DNA of 64,000 nucleotides from Gemmatimonadota bacterium. GTDB lineage: Bacteria > Gemmatimonadota > Gemmatimonadetes > Longimicrobiales > Gaopeijiaceae. Within the stretch, counting starts at the first letter, position 1. Each line of letters starts with the position of its first letter. Of this stretch, positions 52,539-61,395 are shown in pieces. Under the pieces are notes generated by a model that saw nothing but the letters and a program-made list of their open reading frames with translations, made no database searches and had not been told where the DNA came from. Where the stretch lies: contig JAUIEJ010000006.1 of NCBI GenBank assembly GCA_030428885.1, forward strand, positions 310,001 through 374,000, given 5' to 3'. Position numbers and translations under genes: made by a program.

Positions 52539-53381
52539 CTAGAAGCTGAACTCGCGCACGAGGCGCTTTTCGGTTTCGCCCTCCAGCGACACCCGGATCT
52601 CGATATGGGACTCCAGGCCGCTGCCCTTGAGCTTCTGGCGCAGAAGCTGGTCGAGCTGGAAGACGCCGGCGGAGTTGCTCATCTCGATGGTGATGCGGAT
52701 CGGCCGCTCCTCGCCCCGCTCGATGTGGACGGCCTCGATGGCCGCCGCCGAGACGGAGTGGATGGAGAGGGACCCGGATTCGAAGGGAATCCGGGATCGT
52801 CCCTTGGCCATGTCCAGGGCGTCGGCGATGCGGACGACCCCGGCCTCCAGGGTGAGGGGGCGACCCCCGCTCCGGTGCGAGATGATGGCGTGGAGGATCT
52901 CGGAGGTCAGGAGGGCGGCCGTGGGCCCGTCGTAGACCGAGGGCAGAAGCTCCTTCAGCTTCTCCCGGGCGAGGAAGAGGGAGAAGGCCTCGTGATCGTC
53001 CCGGTGAATGGCCATGCCCACGTCGTGGAGGAGCGCCGCCATGGCCACCACCACCTCGGCGTCCTGTCGCTCCAACCCGTAGGTGGTCTCCACCCCCGTG
53101 GGAATGTCGGCGTCCATGAGCAGTCGCAGCAGCCTCACGGCGATGTTCAACACGATCTTCACGTGCACCGGCCCGTGGTCGGTCATGCCCAGCCGCTCGA
53201 TGGCCGTCACGTTGGAGCCGATCCAGAGGGCGTAGAGCTCGGTGTCGGCGTTGACCTGCTCCATGAGGGAGTGGAGCCGGGGATTGTGACGGTCCGGCAC
53301 CGACATCTCGATGCGCTCGGCGAAACGCTCCGCCGGGGAGCGGGGGCCGGTGTCGGGGGTGCGTTCGGTGTCCAGGGTCAT
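52539..53381 (-). CDS. HD-domain phosphohydrolase-like protein
   Basis: A 280-residue soluble protein with an HD metal site: TDHGPVHVKIV (about 80-90), LLHDVGMAIHRDDHEAF (about 125-141) and a later RIADALDMAKGRSR. The last 80 residues form a separate beta-rich domain (IEAVHIERGEERPIRITIEM...). The arrangement resembles archaeal-type HD hydrolases; the substrate is unknown. The ATG overlaps the RDD gene stop (ATGA). Confidence 0.85.
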   Translation of the reverse strand: MTLDTERTPDTGPRSPAERFAERIEMSVPDRHNPRLHSLMEQVNADTELYALWIGSNVTAIERLGMTDHGPVHVKIVLNIAVRLLRLLMDADIPTGVETTYGLERQDAEVVVAMAALLHDVGMAIHRDDHEAFSLFLAREKLKELLPSVYDGPTAALLTSEILHAIISHRSGGRPLTLEAGVVRIADALDMAKGRSRIPFESGSLSIHSVSAAAIEAVHIERGEERPIRITIEMSNSAGVFQLDQLLRQKLKGSGLESHIEIRVSLEGETEKRLVREFSF

Positions 53382-54787
53382 GGGCGGGTCGGGGATCGGG
53401 GACCGGCGTCGTTTTGTTGGGCGGCCCAGGCCTCCTGCCAGGCGCCGGGTTCGATCTCGGCGCCGTCCATCACCACCACGGTGCCCACGATCTTGTCGTG
53501 GACGCACTGCCGGTTCGCATCCCAGAAAACCTGGAGAAAGCCCAGGGTTCCCGTGGCGATGCCGGCCACGTAGCCTCCCGCGCGTTCGAACGAGGCCCAC
53601 CAGTTGAGGCGTTCGCCGTCCAGGCGCAGGACCCGGAGTCCCATGGCCTTCTTTCCGATGGTCCGTCCGTTGGTGAGGGTCAGGGCCACGGTGAAGTAGA
53701 TGCTCCAGAGGCCGATGGCCGAACCCGCCTGGTCCCAGATGTCGCGGAAGAGTCCCAGGAACCCCGCTTCACCGGACTCGATCTCGGCCCGGGCTTCGGC
53801 GAGTCGGGTCTCGGAGGTCTCCAGGTCGTCGCTCACGTCGTCGAGGCGTTCTTCCAGCGCGTCGAGGGTGTCGTCGGCCACCAGGGGAACCAGGCGTCGC
53901 GACAGAAGGTCGAACGTCTCTTCGTCGGCGGGGTCGGGGTCTTCGGCGGCCTGGAGCGTGGCCCGTAGGCTCGCCCAGCGCTCCACCGCCTCGTCGTCGG
54001 AGAGGTCGGCCACCCGCTCGGCCGGGGTCGGGCCCACGTCGGCGTCGGTGGGCTCGGGAGCTTCGGCCACCTCGGCGAGGGCCTCGTCGGCGGCTTCTGC
54101 GGTGTCGATTCCCGCATCCCGGAAGGCCCCGGCGTAGACCGAATCCCGGTCCTCGGCCCAGGGAACGTCGTCGGGAAGCACCTCGTCCAGGAGCTGCCGC
54201 GCTTCGTCTTCGGTGAGGTCGTCGGCTCCGAGCTGCCGCAGGGACTCGGCCAGGATCTCCCGGGCCTCGTCCGGATCCTGGGTGGTCGAGAGGGAGGCGA
54301 AGGCCGAGATGCCGCGGAAGATGGAGCGGAGGTTGTTGGCGCCGGCCACGCCGGGCGGGCCCCCGCCCGGCGCCGCCACGTCGTCCACGTCGTCCACGTC
54401 GTCCAGGGCCGAGTCGACCACGCCGGCGGCGAAATCCTCGACCAGGCCATCGCCCGTGGCCACGGCCAGGTAGCCGATGAGAACGCCGAAGAGGATCACT
54501 ACGCCAAGGCAGCCGGTGGCTCCCCGAAACAGGATCGAGGTGACCTGCCCGAACGACTTGCCCGGCTTCCGAAACGCCATGGTGATGAAGAAGATCGCCA
54601 CGGCTCCCCAGAGGATCAGGGAGATCGACGCCGTCACGGCGGTGAGGATTCCGATGACCACCAGGTCGATGAGCAGGGCCCACAGCCGCCGCGAGGGGCG
54701 ACCCAGGGGCGTGCCCAGAAGCGCCTTCGAGATCTCGAAGGCGTCGGGGGTGATGATGCTCCGGGGGTCCCGGACGTTGGTGGCCAT
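53378..54787 (-). CDS. RDD-family membrane protein with a large acidic insertion
   Basis: A 469-residue protein. TM segments near residues 33-70 and 85-110 are followed by a 250-residue Asp/Glu/Ala-rich insertion (about 125-340). The C-terminal half of an RDD domain then follows: GRTIGKKAMGLRVLRLDGERL, a TM helix, and CVHDKIVGTVVVMDG. In ordinary RDD proteins these parts are adjacent, so the insertion splits the domain. The function of RDD proteins is poorly defined (transport or ion tolerance in some). It is 15 bases downstream of the HTH/zinc-ribbon gene. Confidence 0.82.
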   Translation of the reverse strand: MATNVRDPRSIITPDAFEISKALLGTPLGRPSRRLWALLIDLVVIGILTAVTASISLILWGAVAIFFITMAFRKPGKSFGQVTSILFRGATGCLGVVILFGVLIGYLAVATGDGLVEDFAAGVVDSALDDVDDVDDVAAPGGGPPGVAGANNLRSIFRGISAFASLSTTQDPDEAREILAESLRQLGADDLTEDEARQLLDEVLPDDVPWAEDRDSVYAGAFRDAGIDTAEAADEALAEVAEAPEPTDADVGPTPAERVADLSDDEAVERWASLRATLQAAEDPDPADEETFDLLSRRLVPLVADDTLDALEERLDDVSDDLETSETRLAEARAEIESGEAGFLGLFRDIWDQAGSAIGLWSIYFTVALTLTNGRTIGKKAMGLRVLRLDGERLNWWASFERAGGYVAGIATGTLGFLQVFWDANRQCVHDKIVGTVVVMDGAEIEPGAWQEAWAAQQNDAGPRSPTRP

Positions 54788-54802
54788 CCCCGCTCCGGTG
54801 AG

Positions 54803-55177
54803 CTACCGCCGCAGCCAGCGGGCCAGGAGGATTCCCGCGGCGGCCCCCAGGAGGGCCGTGGCCCACAGGGTACGGCGGACCGCGACCTCGTCGTCGCCGG
54901 TGGAGGCCAGGACGATTTCTTCGCCCGCCAACCCCCGCACCACCTCTTCTTCTTCTTCCAGGCCGCAGGCGGGGCAGGTGACGTAGCCCTTGTCCCGGGC
55001 CGTCCGGTTCGGGTATTCGAGCTCGGTGCCGCACTCGGGACAGGCCAGCGCGGCGCCCCGAGGCTCGATCATTCCGTAGAGACTGCCCTTGGACAGATCG
55101 AGATCCTCGGCGATGTCGTTCACGCTCGCGTCGGAATCCCAGTACAGTGTGTTGGCGCGTTCGGCGAGGGGCTCCAC
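54803..55177 (-). CDS. Small HTH/zinc-ribbon protein with C-terminal TM segment
   Basis: A 124-residue protein: residues 8-38 look like a short helix-turn-helix (YWDSDASVNDIAEDLDLSKGSLYGMI), residues 45-77 are a zinc ribbon (CPECG...CPACG), an acidic EEEEE stretch follows, and a TM helix closes it (ALLGAAAGILLARWL). A membrane-tethered DNA-binding protein is possible. GTG 55177 begins VEPLAERANTLYW; upstream sequence is not conserved in style. It heads the RDD-HD-CcdA-DsbA operon. Confidence 0.75.
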   Translation of the reverse strand: MEPLAERANTLYWDSDASVNDIAEDLDLSKGSLYGMIEPRGAALACPECGTELEYPNRTARDKGYVTCPACGLEEEEEVVRGLAGEEIVLASTGDDEVAVRRTLWATALLGAAAGILLARWLRR

Positions 55178-55355
55178 GGGTCGCCCTCCAGGATCGGGTC
55201 GGGGTCCGTCGATGGTCGGCAGCGGAAGGTACCCAACACCTCCCTCGCCCGCATGGGGCGGCGTCGGCGCGCGGCTCCGGATCGCCGCCGCCGGCGCGGG
55301 GTAGGCCCGGAGACTCCGGGTCCGCCGGGGTTCGCCACGCTCCACGGAGGGGGCC

Positions 55356-55622
55356 ATGCGGCACAGGGAACGAATTCTGGCCAGTCTGGACACCGTGTAC
55401 CGGGAGGCCTTCGAGGCCGCGCGGGAGCGGTCCGACTCCGAGGGCGCCCGGCGACTCGATTTCGAATACCAGCGGGACCAATTGCACCTGGAGGTGCTTC
55501 TCGACCTCCGGGATCTGCTCTTCGACGCCACGCCCGAGCCCGAAGAAACGGCCTCCGGGGGCGGTGTGTCCGACCTCCTCGACAAAGCCCAGGCCATTCG
55601 GAGATTCACCCGACCCCGATGA
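55356..55622 (+). CDS. Small hypothetical helical protein
   Basis: An 88-residue charged, helical protein (ILASLDTVYREAFEAARERSD, then YQRDQLHLEVLLDLRDLLFD) with a disordered Pro/Glu segment near residue 62. GGAGG lies 5-9 bases before the ATG. It overlaps the following cobalamin adenosyltransferase gene in an ATGA junction, so they are co-translated, but no motif indicates a role. Confidence 0.72.
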   Translation: MRHRERILASLDTVYREAFEAARERSDSEGARRLDFEYQRDQLHLEVLLDLRDLLFDATPEPEETASGGGVSDLLDKAQAIRRFTRPR

Positions 55623-56170
55623 AGATCTACACCCGGACCGGCGACGCCGGTGAGACCGCACTCTTCGGGGGCGGCCGTGTCTCGAAGGACCACCATCGCG
55701 TGGGGGCCTACGGCACCGTGGACGAGCTCAACGCGACGGTGGGCGCGGCGGTGGTGCACGTCGCCGACGGCGAGGTGCGGGGGCGGCTGGAACGCATCCA
55801 GCACGACCTCTTCGCCGTGGGCGCCATTCTGTCCACCCTTCCTCGGAACGACGACACGCCCCATCCCCACCTTCCCGCCATGCCCCGGGCGCGCATCGGC
55901 GACATGGAGGGGTGGATGGACGAGGCGGAGGCCGAGCTTCCGCCCCTGACCCAGTTCGTCCTTCCGGGCGGCACCCCGGGCGCCGCGGCGCTCCACCTGG
56001 CCCGGACGGTCTGCCGTCGGGCCGAGCGGGCCGTGGTGCACCTGGCCACCCTGGAGCCGGTGGACGACGACATCGTGCCGTTCCTGAATCGGTTGTCCGA
56101 CCTCCTGTTCACCCTGGCCCGCCTGGAAAACCATCGGGCCGGCGTCGCCGACGTCACCTGGGAGAAGTGA
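55619..56170 (+). CDS. Cob(I)alamin adenosyltransferase, PduO type
   Basis: A 183-residue enzyme with the N-terminal signature KIYTRTGDAGETALFGGGRVSKD (ATP binding), VGAYGTVDELNA, and the C-terminal CRRAERAVVHL and LNRLSDLLFTLAR. It adenosylates cob(I)alamin to coenzyme B12 using ATP. It overlaps the upstream small gene (ATGA) and the downstream gene (GTGA). No other cobalamin genes or B12-dependent enzymes are in the window. Confidence 0.95.
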   Translation: MKIYTRTGDAGETALFGGGRVSKDHHRVGAYGTVDELNATVGAAVVHVADGEVRGRLERIQHDLFAVGAILSTLPRNDDTPHPHLPAMPRARIGDMEGWMDEAEAELPPLTQFVLPGGTPGAAALHLARTVCRRAERAVVHLATLEPVDDDIVPFLNRLSDLLFTLARLENHRAGVADVTWEK

Positions 56171-56736
56171 ACCCGGAGCGGGGCGCACAGATGGCGGTGC
56201 GGGTGGTGCGCACCGCTCTCGAGGCCGGGGTGTCGGAGGCCGGCGGCCGGGGGTTGGAGCGCCTGCACGCCCTCGCCATGGCCGTGCGGGACGCCCGTCT
56301 CGACGACGACCACGATCCGGCGTATCTCCACCCGGGGCGGTCGGCCCTCATCCTGCTCCAGGACGTGGGCGAATCGGACCCCGACGTGTTGGGGGCCGCC
56401 CTGGTGGTGGATTCGGGGACTCCGGAGCTGGCCCCCGACCTTCGGGATGTGGACGATCCCACGGTGCGGGCTCTCGCCGGGGCCGTGCCGGCGTCGGGCG
56501 CGGAGGATCTGGCCGAGCGGTTGGTGGTGGGAGACGAGCGCCTGCGACGGGTCGCCCTGGCCGAACGCCTCGACCATCTGCGCCACGCCCACCTCTGGAG
56601 CGATCTGGAGGCGCGTCGCGCGGCCCATGCGGAGGCCGCGTCGGTCTACGCGCCGGTGGCCGACCGTACACACCCGGTGCTGGCCCGCCGATACTGGTGG
56701 TGGTGCCGGATGTTCGGCGCGCGTCACCTGCGATGA
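56167..56736 (+). CDS. Hypothetical protein, possibly HD-like
   Basis: A 189-residue helical protein. Histidines and aspartates recur (ERLHALAMAVRDARLDDDHD, YLHPGRSALILLQD, LDHLRHAHLWSDLEARRAAH), which could be a degenerate HD-type metal site, but no complete motif is visible. It is co-translated with the adenosyltransferase (GTGA overlap). A 46-residue frame overlaps its stop. Confidence 0.65.
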   Translation: MNPERGAQMAVRVVRTALEAGVSEAGGRGLERLHALAMAVRDARLDDDHDPAYLHPGRSALILLQDVGESDPDVLGAALVVDSGTPELAPDLRDVDDPTVRALAGAVPASGAEDLAERLVVGDERLRRVALAERLDHLRHAHLWSDLEARRAAHAEAASVYAPVADRTHPVLARRYWWWCRMFGARHLR

Positions 56737-56873
56737 TTCGCGGCGCCGAGACCCTCTCCGATCTCTTGCGGCGGCCGGGGGGTTCGGGCACCTTGTGCAT
56801 CACCCCGGCCGATGTGTTCCGCCGGGGTTCATCCAGACCTGATCGAACCGTCGAAGAACTGGAGTTCTCGTGA
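56733..56873 (+). CDS. Possible 46-residue small protein overlapping both neighbours by 4 bases
   Basis: ATG 56733 overlaps the preceding stop (ATGA), and its own TGA overlaps the ferredoxin GTG start (GTGA). The predicted protein begins [17 protein letters not shown] and ends RTVEELEFS. The head-to-tail coupling matches operon style here and would explain how ferredoxin is co-translated. It has no known motif, and a chance frame in GC-rich DNA is equally possible. Confidence 0.4.
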   Translation: MIRGAETLSDLLRRPGGSGTLCITPADVFRRGSSRPDRTVEELEFS

Positions 56874-57100
56874 CGTACATCATCACCGAGCCCTGCCTCG
56901 GCACCAAGGACGGAAGCTGTGTCGAGGTGTGCCCCGTGGACTGCATCTACGAGGGCGACGACCAGTTCTACATCCACCCCGACGAGTGCATCGACTGCGG
57001 GGCTTGCGAGCCGGAGTGTCCGGTTCAGGCGATCTTCCCCGACACGGACGTGCCCCCGGAATGGACCAGCTACATCGAGAAGAATCGAGCGCACTTCTGA
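56870..57100 (+). CDS. Ferredoxin, 7Fe/8Fe type
   Basis: A 76-residue ferredoxin with two cluster motifs: an N-terminal CVEVCPVDC (residues 17-25, spacing allowing a 3Fe-4S or 4Fe-4S cluster) and [13 protein letters not shown] near residue 40. The N-terminal MTYIITEPC and the EWTSYIEKN end are typical of FdxA-like proteins. It serves as a soluble electron carrier. GGAG lies 5 bases before the GTG start. The downstream lipoprotein gene overlaps it by one base. Confidence 0.94.
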   Translation: MTYIITEPCLGTKDGSCVEVCPVDCIYEGDDQFYIHPDECIDCGACEPECPVQAIFPDTDVPPEWTSYIEKNRAHF

Positions 57101-57654
57101 TGGCGACACCCGAAAGGGGGTCTTCGAGGCGGCGGGACGGAACCCTGGCGGTGTCCGCCCGCCGCTTCGTGCTATCCGCGCTGTCCGTCGCCGCGGTCAC
57201 CGCGGCCTGTGCGCCGGGGCCCGAAGGAACGGCGTCGTCTCCCCAGGCCATGGGTCCGGGCGTGGATTCGGCCGCGGTGGCAGCCGAGATCTCGGCCATG
57301 CTCCAGGCGTCGACGGAGGCCTGGAACCGGGGTGACCTGGAGGCTTTCCTCGACGACTACACGGACGAGCCCGGCCTGGCGTTCGTGGGCGCGTCTGGAG
57401 TCCGGCGGGGGAAGGACGAAGTGCGGGAGAGCTACCGGGAGTCCTACTTCGAGGTCGAGGGGGAGGCCGACGATCTGGCCTTCGATCAACTGGAGATCCG
57501 GCCCCTGGGACCGGGCTTCGCCCTGGCCCACGGACGGTGGACGCTCTTCGAGCCCGGGTTCGAGAACCAGACGGTGAGCGGACAGGGACGCTTCTCCCTC
57601 GTGCTGCGCAAAGAGGGCGAGAACTGGCGGATCATCCACGACCACTCGTCGTGA
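57100..57654 (+). CDS. Lipoprotein with a SnoaL/DUF4440-like domain
   Basis: A 184-residue protein with an Arg-rich, twin-arginine-like N-terminus (SSRRRDGTLAVSARRFVLSA), hydrophobic core and lipobox (TAAC, about residue 37), followed by a cone-shaped NTF2-like domain (LQASTEAWNRGDLEAFLDDY, FVGASGVRRGKDEVRESYRE, and a C-terminal WRIIHDHSS). DUF4440/SnoaL proteins bind or turn over small molecules; the ligand is unknown. Its ATG overlaps the ferredoxin stop (TGATG). A strong hairpin covers its stop codon. Confidence 0.85.
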   Translation: MATPERGSSRRRDGTLAVSARRFVLSALSVAAVTAACAPGPEGTASSPQAMGPGVDSAAVAAEISAMLQASTEAWNRGDLEAFLDDYTDEPGLAFVGASGVRRGKDEVRESYRESYFEVEGEADDLAFDQLEIRPLGPGFALAHGRWTLFEPGFENQTVSGQGRFSLVLRKEGENWRIIHDHSS

Positions 57655-57679
57655 CGGACCCTTTCGGGCCCGTCACGAC
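57648..57679. terminator. Strong hairpin overlapping the lipoprotein stop
   Basis: GTCGTGACGG, a 12-base segment that can itself pair (ACCCTTTCGGGC), then CCGTCACGAC: a perfect 10-bp outer stem. It lies between the convergent plus-strand lipoprotein and minus-strand small gene and may terminate both. Confidence 0.7.
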
Positions 57680-57696
57680 GGGGTCGTAGGCCGGGG

Positions 57697-57918
57697 TCAG
57701 AACCCCCGGGCGCGGAGCCGATCCAGGGAGATCGAGGCGGGCAGGGTTTCGCCCGGCGGCACGATCCGGGTCTGCGGCCGCGTCTCCTGCTCCTTCTGCT
57801 GACGCAGGAGGACCAGACTCGCGGCCACGGCGGCGGCTCCCAACAGGCTGACGGTCAAGGTTCGCAACGACGTCTCCGGGTCCGTGGGGGCACAAGCGCT
57901 GCTCTCGGCAGCGTGCAT
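57697..57918 (-). CDS. Small single-TM hypothetical protein
   Basis: A 73-residue protein with one hydrophobic segment (LTVSLLGAAAVAASLVLL, about 21-38) followed by a charged, Gln/Glu/Arg-rich tail. It may be a membrane-anchored small protein. No family is recognised. It is isolated, with the hairpin terminator downstream and a divergent M20 peptidase gene upstream. Confidence 0.6.
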   Translation of the reverse strand: MHAAESSACAPTDPETSLRTLTVSLLGAAAVAASLVLLRQQKEQETRPQTRIVPPGETLPASISLDRLRARGF

Positions 57919-58045
57919 GAACCGTGCCCGATCCAGGGCGATCCGCTCAAGGGGTTCAGGGCCCGGTTTTCATGGGATTTACGGGGTCGCGTCGAAGAGG
58001 TTACCCGGGAAAACCCGGCGGAGATTTCCGAGGGGGGGACGAGAG

Positions 58046-59215
58046 ATGCCGGAAAACCGAGGGTCGGCCGATGCCGATCCGGTGGGTCTGCTTCAGGCCC
58101 TGGTGTCGACGCCGTCGGTGAACCCGAGCCTGGAAGAGGGGGGCGCGGGGGAAGGGGCCGTGGCGACGCTCTGCGCGGGCTGGCTCCGGGCGTGGGGCTT
58201 CGCCGTGGAGATCTTCGAGCCCGAACCGGGTCGCCCCAGCGTCGTGGCCCGGCACGGTGCCGGCACGCCCCGTCTGCTCTTCAACGGGCATCTCGACACG
58301 GTGGGCGTGGAGGGCATGACCGTGCCCCCCTTCGGCGCCGCCCTGGACGGCGACATTCTGCGGGGGCGCGGCGCCTGCGACATGAAAGGCGGGGTGGCGT
58401 CACTCCTGGCGGCCGCCCGTACCCTGGCCGCAGAAGACCATGGGGGCACCCTGGTGGTCGCCCTCACCGCCGACGAGGAGCACGCATCTCTCGGCATGGC
58501 CGACCTGGTGGGCCGGGGAGTGGATGCCGACGTGGCGGTGGTGTGTGAGCCCACGAGCCTCACGGTGATGCCCGCCCACAAGGGCTTCGTATGGGCCGAT
58601 ATGCAGGTGAGGGGCCGGGCGGCCCACGGGTCCCGGCCCGAGGTGGGGATCGACGCCATCCGCCGGGCCGCGCGGTTCCTGGTGGAGATCGACGCCCTGG
58701 ACGCCGAATTGACCGACCGGGACCCCCACCCGCTCCTGGGGCACGGCTCGATCCACGCCGGGACCATCCGGGGGGGCAGCGCGCCTTCCGTCTATCCGGC
58801 CGAGTGTGTGGTGAGCCTCGAGCGTCGGACGCTGCCCGGTGAAACGGTCGAGGGGGTGATGGCCGAGCTCGAGGCCGTGGCCCATCGCACCCGGCTCCAT
58901 CACCCCGACCTGGAGTGGACCCTGGCCCCCACGTTGAACCGGCCCGGGACCGAGGTGGCCCCGGACCACCCTCTGGTCACGGGGCTCCTCGATGCCGTGG
59001 AGTCCACCTCACGCGCCCCCCGGGTGGGTCCCATGACCGCCTGGGTGGACGCGGCGTTCCTCAACGAGGCCGGGATTCCCGCGGTCTGCTTCGGCCCCGG
59101 GTCCATCGAGCAGGCCCACGCCGCCGACGAGTGGATCGACACGCGGGAGGTTCGGGCCTGTGCGGAGATCCTGGCCCGCTTCGGCCGGAGCTACCTCGCC
59201 GGGGTCAGCGGCTGA
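58046..59215 (+). CDS. M20-family metallopeptidase (ArgE/DapE-like)
   Basis: A 389-residue di-zinc hydrolase. Ligands are visible in FNGHLDTV (His), GRGACDMKGG (bridging Asp) and TADEEH (catalytic Glu and ligand Glu), with a later VVCEPTSL and C-terminal segment. A dimerisation domain lies at about 175-285. It resembles acetylornithine/succinyl-diaminopimelate deacylases, but substrate cannot be decided and no arg or dap genes are adjacent. GAGGGGGGGA precedes the ATG. Its end overlaps the convergent lipoprotein gene by 11 bases. Confidence 0.9.
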   Translation: MPENRGSADADPVGLLQALVSTPSVNPSLEEGGAGEGAVATLCAGWLRAWGFAVEIFEPEPGRPSVVARHGAGTPRLLFNGHLDTVGVEGMTVPPFGAALDGDILRGRGACDMKGGVASLLAAARTLAAEDHGGTLVVALTADEEHASLGMADLVGRGVDADVAVVCEPTSLTVMPAHKGFVWADMQVRGRAAHGSRPEVGIDAIRRAARFLVEIDALDAELTDRDPHPLLGHGSIHAGTIRGGSAPSVYPAECVVSLERRTLPGETVEGVMAELEAVAHRTRLHHPDLEWTLAPTLNRPGTEVAPDHPLVTGLLDAVESTSRAPRVGPMTAWVDAAFLNEAGIPAVCFGPGSIEQAHAADEWIDTREVRACAEILARFGRSYLAGVSG

Positions 59216-59570
59216 CCAACTCGATGGTGCCGCCCGCCACGCCGGTGCCGTAGAGGGTCGTGGCGTCGGGGCCACTCCGGTGGAGGATCTCCCGGAACTG
59301 ACTGGCCCGGAAGTTTTCCAGCGTCTCGGGCCCGCCCATCTGCACGCCGTCGAGGAAGACCACCGGCGGAGCGGCCTGCGTCCGGACCCGAAGCCAGGCG
59401 GGGCGCAGCCGACGGACCGCTTCGTATGCCGAGAAGGTCGCCACCGTCCCGAGTTCCTCGGCGGTGATCCGATTCGAGTTCCGGCTGGTCCCGCTCCCCC
59501 CTCCGGCGGAGGCACAGGCCCCGGCTACGAGAAGGAAGAGGACGGCGAACGGGAGCATGAGACGGCGCAT
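59205..59570 (-). CDS. Lipoprotein with a stand-alone TonB-plug-like domain
   Basis: A 121-residue lipoprotein (lipobox AGAC, about residue 19). The mature part (ITAEELGTVATFSAYEAVRRLRPAWL, VFLDGVQMGGPETLENF, REILHRSGPDATTLYGTGVAGGTIEL) matches the core of TonB-dependent receptor plug domains, but no barrel follows. Such mini-plugs are frequent in Gemmatimonadota-like genomes, to my knowledge without assigned function. It converges on the M20 gene. Confidence 0.8.
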   Translation of the reverse strand: MRRLMLPFAVLFLLVAGACASAGGGSGTSRNSNRITAEELGTVATFSAYEAVRRLRPAWLRVRTQAAPPVVFLDGVQMGGPETLENFRASQFREILHRSGPDATTLYGTGVAGGTIELVSR

Positions 59571-59715
59571 GGCGAACTCCTCCTGACAAGTGCGGACGCG
59601 CGGATCGACGGAGCACTATGCTTGATCCTCCCGCCCGCGCGCCACTATCGTCCCGCTCCCGGCCCTGCGGCCCCGCGCCGGTTTCGCCCCCATCTCGACT
59701 CCAATTCCATCGCGT

Positions 59716-61395
59716 ATGCGCCCCGGCAACCGGGTGTCCTCCGTTCTCCTCATGGTCTGCCTCGCAGGGTGCGGGGAGGTGGACGGCGGGGGTGGGGCGA
59801 CGGAGGCCGCGGACCTGGTACTCCGGGGTGGGTCGGTGTGGAGCCCGGGTGCGCCGGGAGCGGCCACCGCCCTGGCGGTTCGCGAGGGTCGCATCGTGGC
59901 GCGGGGGGACTCGGCGGCCGCCGAATCGTGGATCGGGCCGGACACCGAGGTGATCGAGCTGGCGGGGCGGTGGGCGGGCCCGGGGTTCGTGGACGCCCAC
60001 ACCCATTTCGTGGACGGGGGCTTCCAGCTCGGGGCGGTGGAGCTTCGGGACGTGGACACGCCGGAGGAGTTCGCCGAGCGCATCGCCGACGCCGTGGCGC
60101 GGGCCCCCGCAGGCAGTTGGATCCAGGGGGGCAACTGGGACGAGCAGCGCTGGGGTGGGGAACTGCCCCGTCGGGAGTGGATCGACGCCGTGGCCCCCGA
60201 CCACCCGGTCTTCGTGACCCGGACCGACCTCCACATGGGGGTGGCCAACACACGGGCGCTGGAGGCGGCGGGGATCACGGCCCGGACGCCCGACCCCGCC
60301 GGCGGCGTCATCGTGAGGGAGGCCGACGGCACGCCCACGGGGGCGTTGAAGGACGCGGCCATGAACCCGATCTACGCGGCGATTCCCGACCCCGACGAGG
60401 CGGCCTACGACGCCGCGTTGCAGGCGGCGGCGGCTCACGCCCTGTCCCGGGGTGTGACCCAGATCCACGACATGGGCCAGTGGGCTCACCTGGCGACCTA
60501 CCGGCGTGCCCGGGCGGGGAATCGTCTGCCCCTCCGGGTCTACAGCGTCGTGCCCCTCTCCGACGTGGACCGGTTGGCCTCGTTCGTGGAGGCCGAGGGA
60601 CGGGGAGACGAGCGGTTGTGGTGGGGCGGCCTCAAGGGATTCGTGGATGGATCCCTGGGCTCCACCACCGCCTGGTTCCACGATCCCTACGACGACGACC
60701 CGTCGTCTCGGGGCATCCTCACCGCCGATACGGCCCGGCTCCGGGATTGGATCGGGGCCGCCGATCGGGCCGGACTCCAGGTGATGGTCCACGCCATCGG
60801 CGACCGGGCCAACGACTGGCTCCTGGACGTCTTCGCGTCGACCGCGGAGGCCCAGGGCCCGCGGGACCGGCGGTTCCGGGTGGAGCACGCCCAGCATCTC
60901 ACGCCCGAGGCCGTGGTCCAGTTCGGGTCTCTGGGGGTGATCCCCTCCATGCAACCGTACCACGCGGCCGATGATGGTCGCTGGGCCGAGCGCCGTATCG
61001 GGGCCGAACGGGCGCGAGGGACGTATGCGTTCCGGTCGCTCATCGATGCCGGCGCCTGGCCGGCGTTCGGGAGCGACTGGACGGTGGCCCCGCTGGACCC
61101 GGTGCCGGGGCTCGACGCGGCGGTGACGCGGCGAACCCTGGACGGGGCCCATCCCGGAGGGTGGGTGCCGGAGCAGCGGATCTCCATGGAGGAGGCCCTC
61201 ACGGCCTGGACCCGGGAGTCGGCTCGGGCCGGGTTCGCCGACGAGCGGACCGGGGTGCTGGAGCCCGGGTTCGCCGCCGACATCGTCGTGTTGTCGACGG
61301 ATCCGTTCGCCTGGAGTGCCGGACGCGCTGACGCGCCGGTGGTGGACCTCACGCTCGTGGACGGGCGCATCGTGTATCGAAGGGAGGGATCGTGA
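59716..61395 (+). CDS. Amidohydrolase family 3 lipoprotein (YtcJ-like)
   Basis: A 559-residue protein with a lipobox (LAGC, about residue 16) and a metal-dependent amidohydrolase fold. It has the HxH pair in VDAHTHFVDGG, a QGGNWDEQ block, the MVHAIGDRAND histidine, VEHAQHL, and the C-terminal metal Asp in FGSDWTVAPLDP. YtcJ-type enzymes act on N-acyl or formamide-like bonds; the substrate is unknown. Lipid anchoring suggests a periplasmic location. The next gene overlaps it by 4 bases. Confidence 0.9.
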   Translation: MRPGNRVSSVLLMVCLAGCGEVDGGGGATEAADLVLRGGSVWSPGAPGAATALAVREGRIVARGDSAAAESWIGPDTEVIELAGRWAGPGFVDAHTHFVDGGFQLGAVELRDVDTPEEFAERIADAVARAPAGSWIQGGNWDEQRWGGELPRREWIDAVAPDHPVFVTRTDLHMGVANTRALEAAGITARTPDPAGGVIVREADGTPTGALKDAAMNPIYAAIPDPDEAAYDAALQAAAAHALSRGVTQIHDMGQWAHLATYRRARAGNRLPLRVYSVVPLSDVDRLASFVEAEGRGDERLWWGGLKGFVDGSLGSTTAWFHDPYDDDPSSRGILTADTARLRDWIGAADRAGLQVMVHAIGDRANDWLLDVFASTAEAQGPRDRRFRVEHAQHLTPEAVVQFGSLGVIPSMQPYHAADDGRWAERRIGAERARGTYAFRSLIDAGAWPAFGSDWTVAPLDPVPGLDAAVTRRTLDGAHPGGWVPEQRISMEEALTAWTRESARAGFADERTGVLEPGFAADIVVLSTDPFAWSAGRADAPVVDLTLVDGRIVYRREGS

